The notes under the pieces: generated by a model
The model's input: the letters and a program-made list of their open reading frames with translations, nothing else
Told to the model about the DNA's origin: nothing
Databases searched by the model: none
Part shown: positions 6,817 to 14,093 of the stretch, one piece after another
Layout of the letters: each line of letters opens with the position of its first letter
How positions within the stretch are numbered: the stretch's first letter is position 1
Translations under genes and position numbers: made by a program
Origin: Bacillota bacterium
Lineage (GTDB): Bacteria; Bacillota; Clostridia; Clostridiales; Clostridiaceae
DNA length: 14,093 bases
Direction of reading: 5' to 3'
Assembly: GCA_023399035.1 (NCBI GenBank)
Contig: JAEWQX010000004.1
Coordinates: 1 to 14,093, forward strand

Positions 6817-8265
6817 ATGAATTATGATATTTTTAAGGCACTTGTAGATGTAATGCCCAATCCAATATTGATAATGAATCGAGAATTAAGGATTATATAT
6901 TTCAATGATTCATACAAAAATATTAGTGAAAAAGCTGCTGAATATATGGCATATACAAATTGTACAAGCACATTAAGTAAAAGCACAAATGATATTATTA
7001 TGCAGAAATATGATTCTGTATTCAAAGAAAAAGAAACAATAGAAATAGAAGATTATTTGAATGGAAAAGAAATAAAAGTAAAATTAATTCCAATATCAAA
7101 TGATTATGATGAAGTTACAGCAGCAGGATGTATTTATTTAACAGAGGAAAATAACAAAAAGAAAGATAAATCTGAAAAATCGGAAAAGCATATTATATCA
7201 TTAGAAAGTAAATATAAGGAATTAAAAAAGCTTACTTATGTAGATTTAATGACAAAAGTATATAATAGAAATTATTATGAAAAAGTATGCAGAAAAATAG
7301 TAGATGAAAAGAATTTTCCTTTAGGCGTAATAATGGGTGATGCTAATGGGTTAAAATTAGTTAATGATACATTAGGTCATTATCATGGTGATAAGCTGTT
7401 GAAAACTGTAGCAAAAGTTCTGCAGGAAACATGCAGCGAAAATGACTATATCTTCAGAATTGGTGGAGATGAATTTGTAATACTCAGCCCTAACACAACT
7501 GATTATAAATGTGAGAAGCTTATAAAGGACATATTCAATCAGTGCAGAAAGTATAATGATAATTTTATTGATGTCAGTATCTCATTAGGGTTTTCAATAA
7601 TTAATGATGAAAGCTGTGACATTAATGATGCATTAAAAGAGGCAGAAGATAAAGTATACATGCAAAAACTGCTTCAAAAAAACAGCTTAAGCAGCTCTAT
7701 ATTAAATTCGCTAAAGATAAGCATGGAAGAGAAAAGTTACGAAACTGAGGAGCATTCAAATAGAGTAGTAGACCATTCTCTGGCAATAGGTGAGCTTATT
7801 TCTTTACCTTTATCATCAATGAATGAGCTTGCACTCGTAGCAAGTCTTCATGATATTGGAAAGATAGGGATTAATGAATCCATATTACTTAAGGCAGGTA
7901 ATTTGACAGATGAAGAATTTGAAATAGTAAAAAGTCATGCTGAAAAAGGATATAGAATAGTCAAGGCTTCTAATCAGCTTGATAGTGTTGCTAAGGGAGT
8001 ATTGACTCATCATGAAAGATGGGATGGAAATGGATATCCATTAAAGTTAAAGGGTGAAGCAATTCCACTCGTGGCAAGGATTGTAAACATAGCTGATGCA
8101 TATGATATTATGACTACAGATACTGTCTATAAAAAAGCATTAACTAAAAGAGAAGCAATAGATGAATTAAAGAAGAATTCAGGTTATCAATTTGATCCAA
8201 ATATAGTAGATGTATTTATAAAATATTTAGAAAATGGTGAAGATATACTAAAAGCGCAAAAATAG
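6817..8265 (+). CDS. PAS-like / GGDEF / HD-GYP hybrid cyclic-di-GMP signalling protein
   Basis: The 482-residue soluble protein has three parts. Residues about 1-110 look like a PAS sensor (VMPNPILIMNRELRIIYFNDSY), followed by a charged coiled coil (about 112-140). A GGDEF domain occupies about 138-290, with an intact GGDEF (216-220) and metal/substrate residues in GDANGLKLVND (173-183). The expected RxxD inhibitory site before GGDEF is absent (SEND instead). An HD-GYP domain covers about 295-470, with EEHSNR (311-316), HDIGK (345-349), HHERWDGNGYP (398-408) and NIADAYD (424-430). GGDEF domains make cyclic-di-GMP (some make other cyclic dinucleotides) and HD-GYP domains hydrolyse it, so the protein may switch between both or use GTP binding to regulate the phosphodiesterase. 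AAGGAAG (6801-6807) precedes ATG 6817. It has its own promoter and terminator. Confidence 0.92.
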   Translation: MNYDIFKALVDVMPNPILIMNRELRIIYFNDSYKNISEKAAEYMAYTNCTSTLSKSTNDIIMQKYDSVFKEKETIEIEDYLNGKEIKVKLIPISNDYDEVTAAGCIYLTEENNKKKDKSEKSEKHIISLESKYKELKKLTYVDLMTKVYNRNYYEKVCRKIVDEKNFPLGVIMGDANGLKLVNDTLGHYHGDKLLKTVAKVLQETCSENDYIFRIGGDEFVILSPNTTDYKCEKLIKDIFNQCRKYNDNFIDVSISLGFSIINDESCDINDALKEAEDKVYMQKLLQKNSLSSSILNSLKISMEEKSYETEEHSNRVVDHSLAIGELISLPLSSMNELALVASLHDIGKIGINESILLKAGNLTDEEFEIVKSHAEKGYRIVKASNQLDSVAKGVLTHHERWDGNGYPLKLKGEAIPLVARIVNIADAYDIMTTDTVYKKALTKREAIDELKKNSGYQFDPNIVDVFIKYLENGEDILKAQK

Positions 8266-8290
8266 TTTTTAGTATATCTTTTTTGTCTTT
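8241..8290 (+). terminator. Rho-independent terminator overlapping the end of the GGDEF/HD-GYP gene
   Basis: AGATATACTAAAA (8241-8253) pairs perfectly with 8267-8279 over 13 bp around a 13-base loop, and a TTTTTTGTCTTTT tail follows. The left arm is inside the coding sequence, 25 bases before its end. It isolates the signalling gene from the copper operon. Confidence 0.85.
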
Positions 8291-8312
8291 TAATTTTATT
8301 TGAATAATGCAA

Positions 8313-8344
8313 TTGACAAAATCAGAAAATAATATTACTATAAT
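8313..8344 (+). promoter_or_regulatory. Promoter of the copper operon with unusually long spacer
   Basis: A perfect -35 TTGACA (8313-8318) and a perfect -10 TATAAT (8339-8344) are separated by 20 bp, three more than optimal. The start site would be near 8351, directly before the GC-rich CsoR operator. No better-spaced pair was found. Confidence 0.7.
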
Positions 8345-8354
8345 CATAAAATAA

Positions 8355-8372
8355 TACCCCGCCCCAGGGGGG
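8355..8372 (+). promoter_or_regulatory. csoR operator: Putative CsoR operator (TACCCC...GGGG dyad)
   Basis: TACCCCGCCCCAGGGGGG is a strikingly GC-rich dyad in very AT-rich DNA. Known CsoR operators are GC-rich pseudo-palindromes built from TACCC and GGGTA half-sites, and this element matches the left half-site exactly. It sits just downstream of the -10 and abuts the csoR Shine-Dalgarno GGAGGAGG (8371-8378). Binding by apo-CsoR would block transcription; Cu(I) would release it. Confidence 0.75.
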
Positions 8373-8384
8373 AGGAGGAAAGAT

Positions 8385-8651
8385 ATGAGTGAAGAAAGAA
8401 AAAAAGCAGTTCAGTCCTTAAAGACAGCTAAAGGACAAATTGAAGGAATAATTAAAATGATAGAAGATGACAGGTATTGCATTGATGTTGCAAATCAGCT
8501 TCTTGCAGTTCAATCGTTAATAAAGAAAGCTGATTTAATGATACTTCAGGGACATCTTAGACATTGCGTAAAAGAAGCTTGTTTTAATAATAATCCTGAA
8601 GAAAAAATTGAAGAATTCAACAAGGTTTTAGAAAAGCTGCTTTCAAAGTAA
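8385..8651 (+). CDS. csoR: CsoR-type Cu(I)-sensing transcriptional repressor
   Basis: The 88-residue all-helical protein belongs to the CsoR/RcnR (DUF156) family, with the usual length. The DNA-binding face is SLKTAKGQIEGIIKMIEDDRYC (11-32). The Cu(I) ligand triad Cys-His-Cys of CsoR is intact at C32, H57 and C61 (GHLRHC). This separates it from the Ni/Co-sensing RcnR and persulfide-sensing CstR branches. GGAGGAGG at 8371-8378, six bases before ATG 8385, sets the start. The gene is first in the copper operon, 26 bases before copA, and the GC-rich dyad just upstream is its likely own operator, giving autoregulation. Copper binding would lower DNA affinity and induce the locus. Confidence 0.92.
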   Translation: MSEERKKAVQSLKTAKGQIEGIIKMIEDDRYCIDVANQLLAVQSLIKKADLMILQGHLRHCVKEACFNNNPEEKIEEFNKVLEKLLSK

Positions 8652-8677
8652 TAAAATGAGAAAGGTACGGTTAAGAA

Positions 8678-11134
8678 ATGAAAAAATCATTTAAGATAGA
8701 AGGGATGACATGCTCTGCATGCTCAAACAGAGTTGAACGGTTTGTACGAAAGCTTGATGGAATAAATGAAGCTAATGTGAATTTTGCTACAGAAACCTTA
8801 AATGTTGATTTTGATGAAAATAAACTGAAGTCTGTGGATATAGAAGATACAGTTGTTAAATCAGGGTATAAGGTGAAAAAGAATATTAAGACATATACAT
8901 TTAAAGTTGAGGGAATGACATGCTCAGCATGTGCAAACAGAGTTGAAAGAGTTACGAAAAAGATGGATGGAGTAGAAAGTTCATCTGTAAATTTTGCAAC
9001 TGAAAAGCTTACAGTAAATATTGATGAGGATATAACAGGATATCCACAGATAAAATCAGTAGTTGAAAAAGCAGGATATAAGTTAGTTAAAGAAGAAGAA
9101 AAATCTCAGCAGAAAAAGAAGATGGATGAAAGCAGATTACTTCTTATAAGATTTATAGTATCTGCATGCTTTACAGTTCCACTGTTAATAATAACTATGG
9201 GACATATGGTTGGTATGCCGCTTCCAGATATAATTGATCCAATGAAAAATTCATTAAACTTTGCAATAATACAAGTAGTTTTAACATTACCTGTAATGAT
9301 AATGGGATATAAATTCTATAAAATAGGTATAAAGAATTTATTTAAGTTAAGTCCTAATATGGATTCATTAATAGCAATAAGTACTCTTGCTGCGTTTATA
9401 TATGGAATTTTTGGAATATATAAAATTAAGTCTGGAGATACCTCTTATGCAATGCATTTATATTTTGAATCTGCAGCAGTAATATTAACTTTAATAACAT
9501 TAGGAAAATATCTTGAAGCAGTTTCAAAGGGTAAAACATCTCAGGCAATAAAAGCTCTTATGGGGTTAGCACCTAAAAGTGCAACTATTATAAGAAATGA
9601 TAAAGAAATGACAGTTCCTATAGAAGAAGTTATTACAGGAGATATAGTTATAGTTAAGCCAGGAGAAAAACTTCCTGTGGATGGTGAAGTTATTGAAGGA
9701 AGCACATCTATAGATGAATCAATGCTTACAGGTGAGAGTATTCCAGTGGAAAAAACAGTTGGAAGCAGTGTTGTAGGAGCAAGTATAAATAAGACTGGAT
9801 TTATTAAATATAGAGCTACTAAAGTAGGAAAAGATACAGCATTATCTCAAATTGTAAAGCTTATTGAAGAGGCTCAGGGATCAAAAGCGCCAATTGCTAA
9901 ATTAGCAGATGTAATATCAGCGTATTTTGTTCCTACAGTAATAATTCTTGCAGTTATTTCTTCTATTGGATGGCTTATTGCAGGAGAAACGCCTTTATTT
10001 TCAATTACGATTTTTATAGCAGTTCTTGTAATTGCATGCCCATGTGCTCTAGGTCTTGCAACTCCAACTGCAATTATGGTTGGAACAGGAAAAGGAGCAG
10101 AAAATGGAGTACTCATAAAGGGTGGTGAAGCACTAGAAACAGCACATACTATAAATACTATAGTGTTTGATAAGACGGGTACTATAACAGAAGGAAAGCC
10201 GGTTGTTACAGATATAGTTACTTCAGGAATTCCTGCTGATGAGCTTTTAGCTATTGCTGCTAGTGCGGAAAAGGGTTCAGAGCATCCTTTAGGAGAAGCA
10301 ATTGTAAAAAGTGCAGAAGAAAAAAGTCTTCAATTCAAGAACATAGATGAATTCAAGGCAATTCCTGGACATGGAATAGAAGTGAAAATTGAGGGTAAAG
10401 ATATTTTATTAGGAAATAAAAAGCTTATGAATGATAAAGTAGTAAAATGTACTGAAGCATCTGATAGTTCAGACTTATTTGTGAAAGGTGAAATACTTTC
10501 AGAGCAGGGTAAAACACTTATGTATGTTTCAATAGACAATAGTATTGCAGGGATTATAGCAGTTGCTGATATAGTTAAACCAAGCAGTAAGAAAGCAATA
10601 GAATCATTACATAACATGGGAATAAAAGTTGCAATGATAACAGGCGATAACAGGAAAACTGCAGAAGCTATTGCAAAGCAGGTTGGAATAGATCTTGTCC
10701 TTGCTGAAGTTTTACCTGAAGATAAAGCTAATGAGGTTAAAAAGCTTCAAAATGATAATCTGAAGGTAGCTATGGTGGGAGATGGGATCAATGATGCACC
10801 TGCATTAGCTCAGGCAGATGTGGGAATTGCAATTGGTTCGGGAACAGATGTTGCAATTGAAAGTGCTGATATAGTGTTAATGAAGAGTGACTTGATGGAT
10901 GTTACTACTGCCATTAAGCTTAGCAGAGCAACAATCAGGAACATAAAACAGAATTTATTCTGGGCATTTGGATATAATGTTCTAGGAATACCTGTTGCAA
11001 TGGGAATACTTCATATATTTGGAGGTCCGCTGTTAAATCCTATGATTGCAGCAGCAGCTATGAGTTTAAGTTCAGTTTCAGTTTTAACAAATGCACTTAG
11101 ACTTAGAAAATTTGATTCAGAAAAAGCGGTATAG
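8678..11134 (+). CDS. copA: Copper-exporting P1B-type ATPase
   Basis: This 818-residue membrane pump exports cytosolic Cu(I) at the cost of ATP. Two N-terminal heavy-metal-associated domains (about 3-68 and 73-138) each carry GMTCSAC. The transport core has TGES (351-354), the membrane metal site CPC (454-456), the phosphorylation site DKTGT (498-502), the SEHPLG motif with the nucleotide-binding H536/P537, TGDN (655-658) and GDGINDAP (701-708). The P1B-1 residues YN (766-767) and MSLSS (795-799) in the last two helices specify Cu(I)/Ag(I). About eight membrane helices are expected, beginning near 155. All key residues are intact. The Shine-Dalgarno GAGAAAGG (8658-8665) is a little far (12 bases) from ATG 8678. 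It follows csoR by 26 bases and a terminator lies 30 bases after its stop. Confidence 0.97.
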   Translation: MKKSFKIEGMTCSACSNRVERFVRKLDGINEANVNFATETLNVDFDENKLKSVDIEDTVVKSGYKVKKNIKTYTFKVEGMTCSACANRVERVTKKMDGVESSSVNFATEKLTVNIDEDITGYPQIKSVVEKAGYKLVKEEEKSQQKKKMDESRLLLIRFIVSACFTVPLLIITMGHMVGMPLPDIIDPMKNSLNFAIIQVVLTLPVMIMGYKFYKIGIKNLFKLSPNMDSLIAISTLAAFIYGIFGIYKIKSGDTSYAMHLYFESAAVILTLITLGKYLEAVSKGKTSQAIKALMGLAPKSATIIRNDKEMTVPIEEVITGDIVIVKPGEKLPVDGEVIEGSTSIDESMLTGESIPVEKTVGSSVVGASINKTGFIKYRATKVGKDTALSQIVKLIEEAQGSKAPIAKLADVISAYFVPTVIILAVISSIGWLIAGETPLFSITIFIAVLVIACPCALGLATPTAIMVGTGKGAENGVLIKGGEALETAHTINTIVFDKTGTITEGKPVVTDIVTSGIPADELLAIAASAEKGSEHPLGEAIVKSAEEKSLQFKNIDEFKAIPGHGIEVKIEGKDILLGNKKLMNDKVVKCTEASDSSDLFVKGEILSEQGKTLMYVSIDNSIAGIIAVADIVKPSSKKAIESLHNMGIKVAMITGDNRKTAEAIAKQVGIDLVLAEVLPEDKANEVKKLQNDNLKVAMVGDGINDAPALAQADVGIAIGSGTDVAIESADIVLMKSDLMDVTTAIKLSRATIRNIKQNLFWAFGYNVLGIPVAMGILHIFGGPLLNPMIAAAAMSLSSVSVLTNALRLRKFDSEKAV

Positions 11135-11164
11135 TTAAGAGTTAAGAAGTAACAGTTAATGATG

Positions 11165-11184
11165 AAATCTCTGCGAGATTTTTT
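11165..11184 (+). terminator. Terminator after copA
   Basis: AAATCTC (11165-11171) pairs with GAGATTT (11175-11181) around the loop TGC, and the T-run extends to 11184. The stem is only seven bp, so read-through into copZ is plausible. Confidence 0.7.
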
Positions 11185-11195
11185 AAAATATACAC

Positions 11196-11299
11196 CTATA
11201 AAAAAAGCAGCTATGCTGCAAATAAGAACTTTAATAGGCTATAAAAAAAGCAGCTATGCTGCAAATAAGAACTTTAATAGCCTATAAAAAAGCAGCTAT
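11196..11299. repeat. 43-bp tandem repeat, 2.4 copies, with minus-strand terminator-like hairpins
   Basis: Unit 1 (11196-11238) and unit 2 (11239-11281) are identical except for the last base (G versus C). A partial third unit (11282-11299) keeps CTATAAAAAAGCAGCTAT with one A fewer. Each full unit contains GCAGC-TAT-GCTGC, a 5-bp GC-rich hairpin. On the minus strand each hairpin is followed by seven T residues, the form of a rho-independent terminator. The array fills most of the gap between copA and copZ. No ORF is present in it. Confidence 0.9.
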
Positions 11300-11302
11300 T
11301 TA

Positions 11303-11323
11303 TTTAGTTAGCTGTTAACTAAA
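11303..11323 (+). promoter_or_regulatory. Hairpin directly before the copZ ribosome binding site
   Basis: TTTAGTTA (11303-11310) pairs perfectly with TAACTAAA (11316-11323) around the loop GCTGT. It ends three bases before the copZ Shine-Dalgarno GAGGGAGG (11327-11334). The segment TAGCTGTT inside it could instead pair with AGCAGCTA of the third repeat unit (11291-11298), giving two exclusive folds. A control role is inference. Confidence 0.4.
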
Positions 11324-11340
11324 AAAGAGGGAGGAATAAA

Positions 11341-11547
11341 ATGGAAAAGAAAATTATTATTGAAGGAATGTCATGTAATCATTGTGTATCACACGTAAAG
11401 GAAGCTTTATCATCAATTGAAGGAGTATTATCAGTAATGGTAAATCTCGAAGGAAAGTATGCACTAGTTAATGTAAATAATGTTACTGATGAAGCGTTAA
11501 AAGATGCTATAGAAGATGAAGGATATGACGTAGTAGAAATTAAATAA
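11341..11547 (+). CDS. copZ: CopZ-like copper chaperone
   Basis: The 68-residue cytosolic protein is a single heavy-metal-associated domain of the ferredoxin-like beta-alpha-beta fold. The Cu(I)-binding loop is GMSCNHC (9-15), with both Cys present. The rest (HVKEALSSIEGV and a C-terminal DAIEDEGYDV) matches the family, and the length is typical. Such chaperones carry Cu(I) to CopA and can load or unload CsoR-type sensors. The strong Shine-Dalgarno GAGGGAGG (11327-11334), six bases before ATG 11341, sets the start. It lies 206 bases after copA, behind a weak terminator and the 43-bp repeat array. I see no second CsoR operator, so expression may rely on read-through from the csoR promoter. Confidence 0.93.
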   Translation: MEKKIIIEGMSCNHCVSHVKEALSSIEGVLSVMVNLEGKYALVNVNNVTDEALKDAIEDEGYDVVEIK

Positions 11548-11554
11548 TAACAGT

Positions 11555-11599
11555 AAAAAGTACCATAAGTGATTATTTGCTTATGGCACTTTTTTAATT
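11555..11599 (+). terminator. Terminator after copZ
   Basis: AAAAAGTACCATAAG (11555-11569) pairs with 11580-11594 with one A·C mismatch, around a 10-base loop. The right arm merges into TTTTTT and the left arm starts with five A, so it can act in both directions. It closes the copper locus just before the insertion sequence. Confidence 0.85.
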
Positions 11600-11620
11600 T
11601 ATATGATAAATTACAATATC

Positions 11621-11632
11621 AAGTGCAACACT
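11621..11632 (+). repeat. Left terminal inverted repeat of the IS30-family element
   Basis: AAGTGCAACACT is the exact reverse complement of the right end. The next inner bases (AATTAG versus TAGC) no longer match, which bounds the repeat at 12 bp. Confidence 0.8.
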
Positions 11633-11717
11633 AATTAGTTTTAAAAAAATAACCCATACGGGCACGTTCATGTTAAAGTAATAATTGCTACAAAACCACT
11701 TTAAAGGACGTGACTAT

Positions 11718-12683
11718 ATGAGTTATAAACATATTACTATAAATGAACGCTGTTGTATAGTAGAATATTTAAATTTAGGATGGAGTTTATCTAAAATCGC
11801 CAAAGAACTTAACAGAAATAAATCAAGTATTTCTAGAGAAATCAAAAGAAATAATCTTAACGGAAAATACACTGCCCATATTGCTCAAGATAAATATGAA
11901 ATTAGAAGAACTAAGTGTAAGCCGTATGGAAAGGCTGCTAACGCTTCGTTAATAAGTTATATTCAAGAGAAGCTAAATAATCACTGGTCTCCAGAGCAAA
12001 TTTCAGGGCGTTTAAAATTAAAAGTTAATGAGCAAGTAATTTCTTTTAGTACTATATATTCTTGGCTTTATAAAGGTATTTTAAAATACTGCTCCGTTAA
12101 GCTGCTTCGCAGGAAAGGAAAATCTTTAAAACCTAAAGAAACTCGTGGAAAATTTAATATTGGGAAAACAATAAGTAAAAGACCTAAAGAAGTAAGAAAA
12201 AGATAAGTAATTGGACATTGGGAACTTGATACAGTAGTATCAAGCCGAGGAAAGTCAAAAGCATGTCTTTCGACATTTGTTGAAAGGAAAACACGTATGA
12301 CAAAAATAAGATTAATGCCTAATAGAAAATCTATTACATTTAATGAGCATTGTATTAAAGCACTAAACCAATTTACTAATATAGCATTAAAGACTCTAAC
12401 TGTAGATCGTGGTAAAGAATTTGCAGGATATTTAGAGTTAGAACAAAATTTGAATGTAAATGTGTTTTTCGCTGATCCATATAGTTCATGGCAACGAGGT
12501 ACTAATGAAAATACTAATGGATTAATTCGAGAATTTTTTCCTAAGAAATTTGATTTTTCTACTATTACACAAGATGATGTTGATATTGTTGAGAATCTTT
12601 TAAATAATAGACCGCGGAAATGTCTTGGATACAAGACTCCGTTAGAAGTGTTTAACGAAGAGCAAGCTAAGTGTTGCACTTAG
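11718..12683 (+). pseudogene. IS30-family transposase, interrupted by an in-frame stop
   Basis: The frame from ATG 11718 (Shine-Dalgarno AAAGGA at 11703-11708; the in-frame ATG at 11685 lacks one) would encode about 321 residues. The N-terminal helix-turn-helix is clear (LNLGWSLSKIAKELNRNKSSISREIKRN). A single TAA at 12204-12206 stops it after EVRKR; the same frame then continues as VIGHWELDTVV to the end, with no frameshift. The catalytic triad is intact: D at 12228-12230, D at 12405-12407 (VDRGKEF) and E at 12507-12509 (TNENTNG), with 33 residues between the last two. The ATG at 12297 in the second part has no ribosome binding site and is not a separate gene. One base change, for example CAA to TAA, would explain the stop. 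The truncated product would bind DNA but lack catalysis. Confidence 0.88.
12670..12681 (+). repeat. Right terminal inverted repeat of the IS30-family element
   Basis: AGTGTTGCACTT is complementary to the left end. It lies inside a larger perfect palindrome, CAAGCTAAGTG-TTG-CACTTAGCTTG (12663-12687), that spans the inferred element boundary. The TAG stop of the transposase (12681-12683) also straddles the boundary. Confidence 0.8.
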
Positions 12684-12698
12684 CTTGACAAATCGTCT

Positions 12699-12734
12699 AA
12701 AAAATACACCCAAGAAATATATTCTTGAGTGTGT
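12699..12734 (-). terminator. Terminator of the chemotaxis receptor gene
   Basis: On the minus strand, the arm at 12732-12722 pairs with 12716-12706 over 11 positions with one mismatch (C12711/A12728). The run of six T residues at 12704-12699 follows. It lies about 110 bases after the receptor stop codon. Confidence 0.7.
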
Positions 12735-12844
12735 TCTTAACTATGTATAATTCTGTATACAATCTAAATTAAATCTATATCCCATATTATCTTTTCAATT
12801 ATTAAGGACATTTAATATGCCGATACTAACTAGTTTCAAATAAC

Positions 12845-14093
12845 CTAAATTGTATTATTTAATTTAAATCTTTCAATCATTGCTTCAAATGTTTCAGCCT
12901 GTGCAAAAAGTTCCTCACTTGCTGCCGCACTTTCTTCTGCTATAGCAGAATTTGAATGAACAACATCTGATATATTATTAATTCCTTCATTAATCTGATC
13001 AAGAGCCTGATATTGTTCTTCTGATAATTGAGAGATATAACTTACAGTCCTGACAGCATCTCCTGTACTATCTACAACTTCTTCCAATGACCTTGAAGCT
13101 GAATCTGCTATACTCTTTCCTTTTTCAACAGATTTAATTGAAGCTTCTATTAAGCAGGATGTACTTTGAACTGCCTGTGAACATTCCTCAGCAAGCTTTC
13201 TTACTTCCTCTGCAACTACAGCAAATCCTTTTCCTGATTCTCCAGCTCTTGCAGCTTCTATTGCTGCATTAAGTGCAAGAAGATTAGTCTGATCTGCAAT
13301 ACTATAAATAGTATTTATTATTTCATTAATGTTTTTAGATGAATCTTTTATTTCATTCATTGCATTTACCATTTCATTCATTTGTTTGCTGCTTTCTTTA
13401 ATCTTGTTTCCTAGCCCAATAGCTATTGTATTAGTGTTTTTTGCATGTTCAGCTGTATTTTTAACTGCATCATTTATCTCTTTCACAGCAATTGTTAGGT
13501 AATTTATGGCACTTGACTGCTCCATAGCACCATGAGAAAGTTCCTGTGCTGTCTGGGATACTTGGTCCGAACCGCCTTTTACTTGATTCGCAGATTCTTT
13601 TATTTCAGTAAAAATCTCATTTAAAGATTTTATTATATTTGTAACAAAATCATTTGTACTCTGAAAATCTCCTAAATACTTATCTTCACATGTTCTATTA
13701 ACTGCAAAATTACCTTTTGAAAGTTCACCTAATACGTTGTTTAAATCATTAATAATCATATTTATATATTCTGCTGTATTACCAAAACTATGTGCTAAAG
13801 TACCAAACTCATCATCAGATTCATATTCTATATTAATATCAAATATACCGTTTTCCATATTCTTAGCAGCTTCTTCAAGTTCCTTTACAGGCATTAATAT
13901 ATTTCTTGCTAATACTATAGAAATACGATTACAGAATAATATTATACTAACTGCTAAGATTGCTGTTACACCAAAAATTATGTAATTCATAGTTATTAAT
14001 TTTGAATAATTTGAGTTTGCTAATTCTTCAACATCTTGACCAATTTTATCTAGAGTAACTTCTAATTCGTTTACAATGTTTCTATAATCACCT
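12845..14093 (-). CDS. Methyl-accepting chemotaxis protein, 5' end beyond the window
   Basis: The reading frame stays open to the right edge, so the Met at 13990 is internal and the gene is partial. The visible 415 residues begin with the end of an extracellular helical ligand-binding domain (about 34 residues, [20 protein letters not shown]). A transmembrane helix follows (about 13988-13925), then a HAMP domain beginning with a [17 protein letters not shown] segment (to about 13740), then the cytoplasmic signalling coiled coil. The conserved hairpin tip [20 protein letters not shown] with [17 protein letters not shown] (about 13300-13180) is intact; it contacts CheA and CheW. The protein ends FKLNNTI without the NWETF-type CheR/CheB docking pentapeptide. 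The ligand cannot be read. A minus-strand terminator follows at about 12700. Confidence 0.93.
   Translation of the reverse strand, partial: GDYRNIVNELEVTLDKIGQDVEELANSNYSKLITMNYIIFGVTAILAVSIILFCNRISIVLARNILMPVKELEEAAKNMENGIFDINIEYESDDEFGTLAHSFGNTAEYINMIINDLNNVLGELSKGNFAVNRTCEDKYLGDFQSTNDFVTNIIKSLNEIFTEIKESANQVKGGSDQVSQTAQELSHGAMEQSSAINYLTIAVKEINDAVKNTAEHAKNTNTIAIGLGNKIKESSKQMNEMVNAMNEIKDSSKNINEIINTIYSIADQTNLLALNAAIEAARAGESGKGFAVVAEEVRKLAEECSQAVQSTSCLIEASIKSVEKGKSIADSASRSLEEVVDSTGDAVRTVSYISQLSEEQYQALDQINEGINNISDVVHSNSAIAEESAAASEELFAQAETFEAMIERFKLNNTI

Larger units (their letters stand above)
11621..12681 (+). mobile_element. IS30-family insertion sequence
   Basis: The element is 1061 bp with perfect 12-bp terminal inverted repeats: AAGTGCAACACT at 11621-11632 and its complement AGTGTTGCACTT at 12670-12681. 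Homology between the ends stops on both sides of these 12 bp. It encodes one IS30-type transposase on the + strand, now interrupted. The length is normal for the family. I cannot see a clear 2-3 bp target duplication (left flank ...ATC, right flank AGC...). It sits between the copZ terminator and the terminator of the chemotaxis gene, so no gene was visibly disrupted. Confidence 0.85.

Noticed and set aside
11196..11299. CRISPR array
   Set aside because: The two full units are directly adjacent with no spacers and near-identical throughout, so this is a simple tandem repeat.
12068..12679. 203-codon minus-strand ORF over the transposase
   Set aside because: It covers conserved DDE transposase sequence on the other strand; it is open by chance and has no recognisable domain.
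12297..12683. Separate downstream gene in the insertion sequence
   Set aside because: It is in the same frame as the upstream half, begins in mid-domain after the first catalytic Asp, and has no ribosome binding site; it is the tail of the broken transposase.
13737..13985. Plus-strand ORF opposite the chemotaxis receptor
   Set aside because: It lies opposite the HAMP and membrane region of a well-supported gene and has no ribosome binding site or known domain.

Overview
The window is about 70% or more A+T. It carries Gram-positive ribosome binding sites and families typical of anaerobic Firmicutes: NEAT-domain surface protein, CsoR-type copper regulator, GGDEF/HD-GYP protein, CPBP protease. 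The best fit is a Clostridium sensu stricto chromosome, possibly of the beijerinckii/butyricum type. The species is an inference and not proven here.

Region 1 (1-4058) is a compact three-gene operon on the + strand. A hairpin ends at about position 53. It is followed by a promoter with a near-perfect Fur box (TGATAAT-g-ATTTTCA, 66-80). The genes are a small Cys-rich YgbA-type protein, a DUF454/YbaN membrane protein, and a 1049-residue secreted, membrane-tethered protein with six NEAT-like domains separated by acidic linkers. A strong terminator follows. The logic suggests an iron-starvation-induced heme or iron surface system, yet none of the six NEAT domains has the usual YxxxY heme motif.

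Region 2 (4059-8290) holds three monocistronic genes: a CPBP (CAAX-type) intramembrane protease, an M20 amidohydrolase whose leader contains tandem TGATTAATCA palindromes, and a PAS-like/GGDEF/HD-GYP cyclic-di-GMP protein with its own promoter and terminator.

Region 3 (8291-11600) is a copper-resistance locus: csoR with a GC-rich operator, copA (Cu+-exporting P1B ATPase with two metal-binding domains), then a terminator, a 43-bp tandem repeat whose hairpins look like minus-strand terminators, and copZ (copper chaperone). CsoR would release the operator on Cu(I) binding, CopA would export copper, and CopZ would shuttle it.

Region 4 (11601-14093) contains an IS30-family insertion sequence with 12-bp terminal inverted repeats. 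Its transposase is broken by a single in-frame TAA although all DDE residues remain. On the minus strand is the 3' part of a methyl-accepting chemotaxis protein that runs off the right edge of the window.
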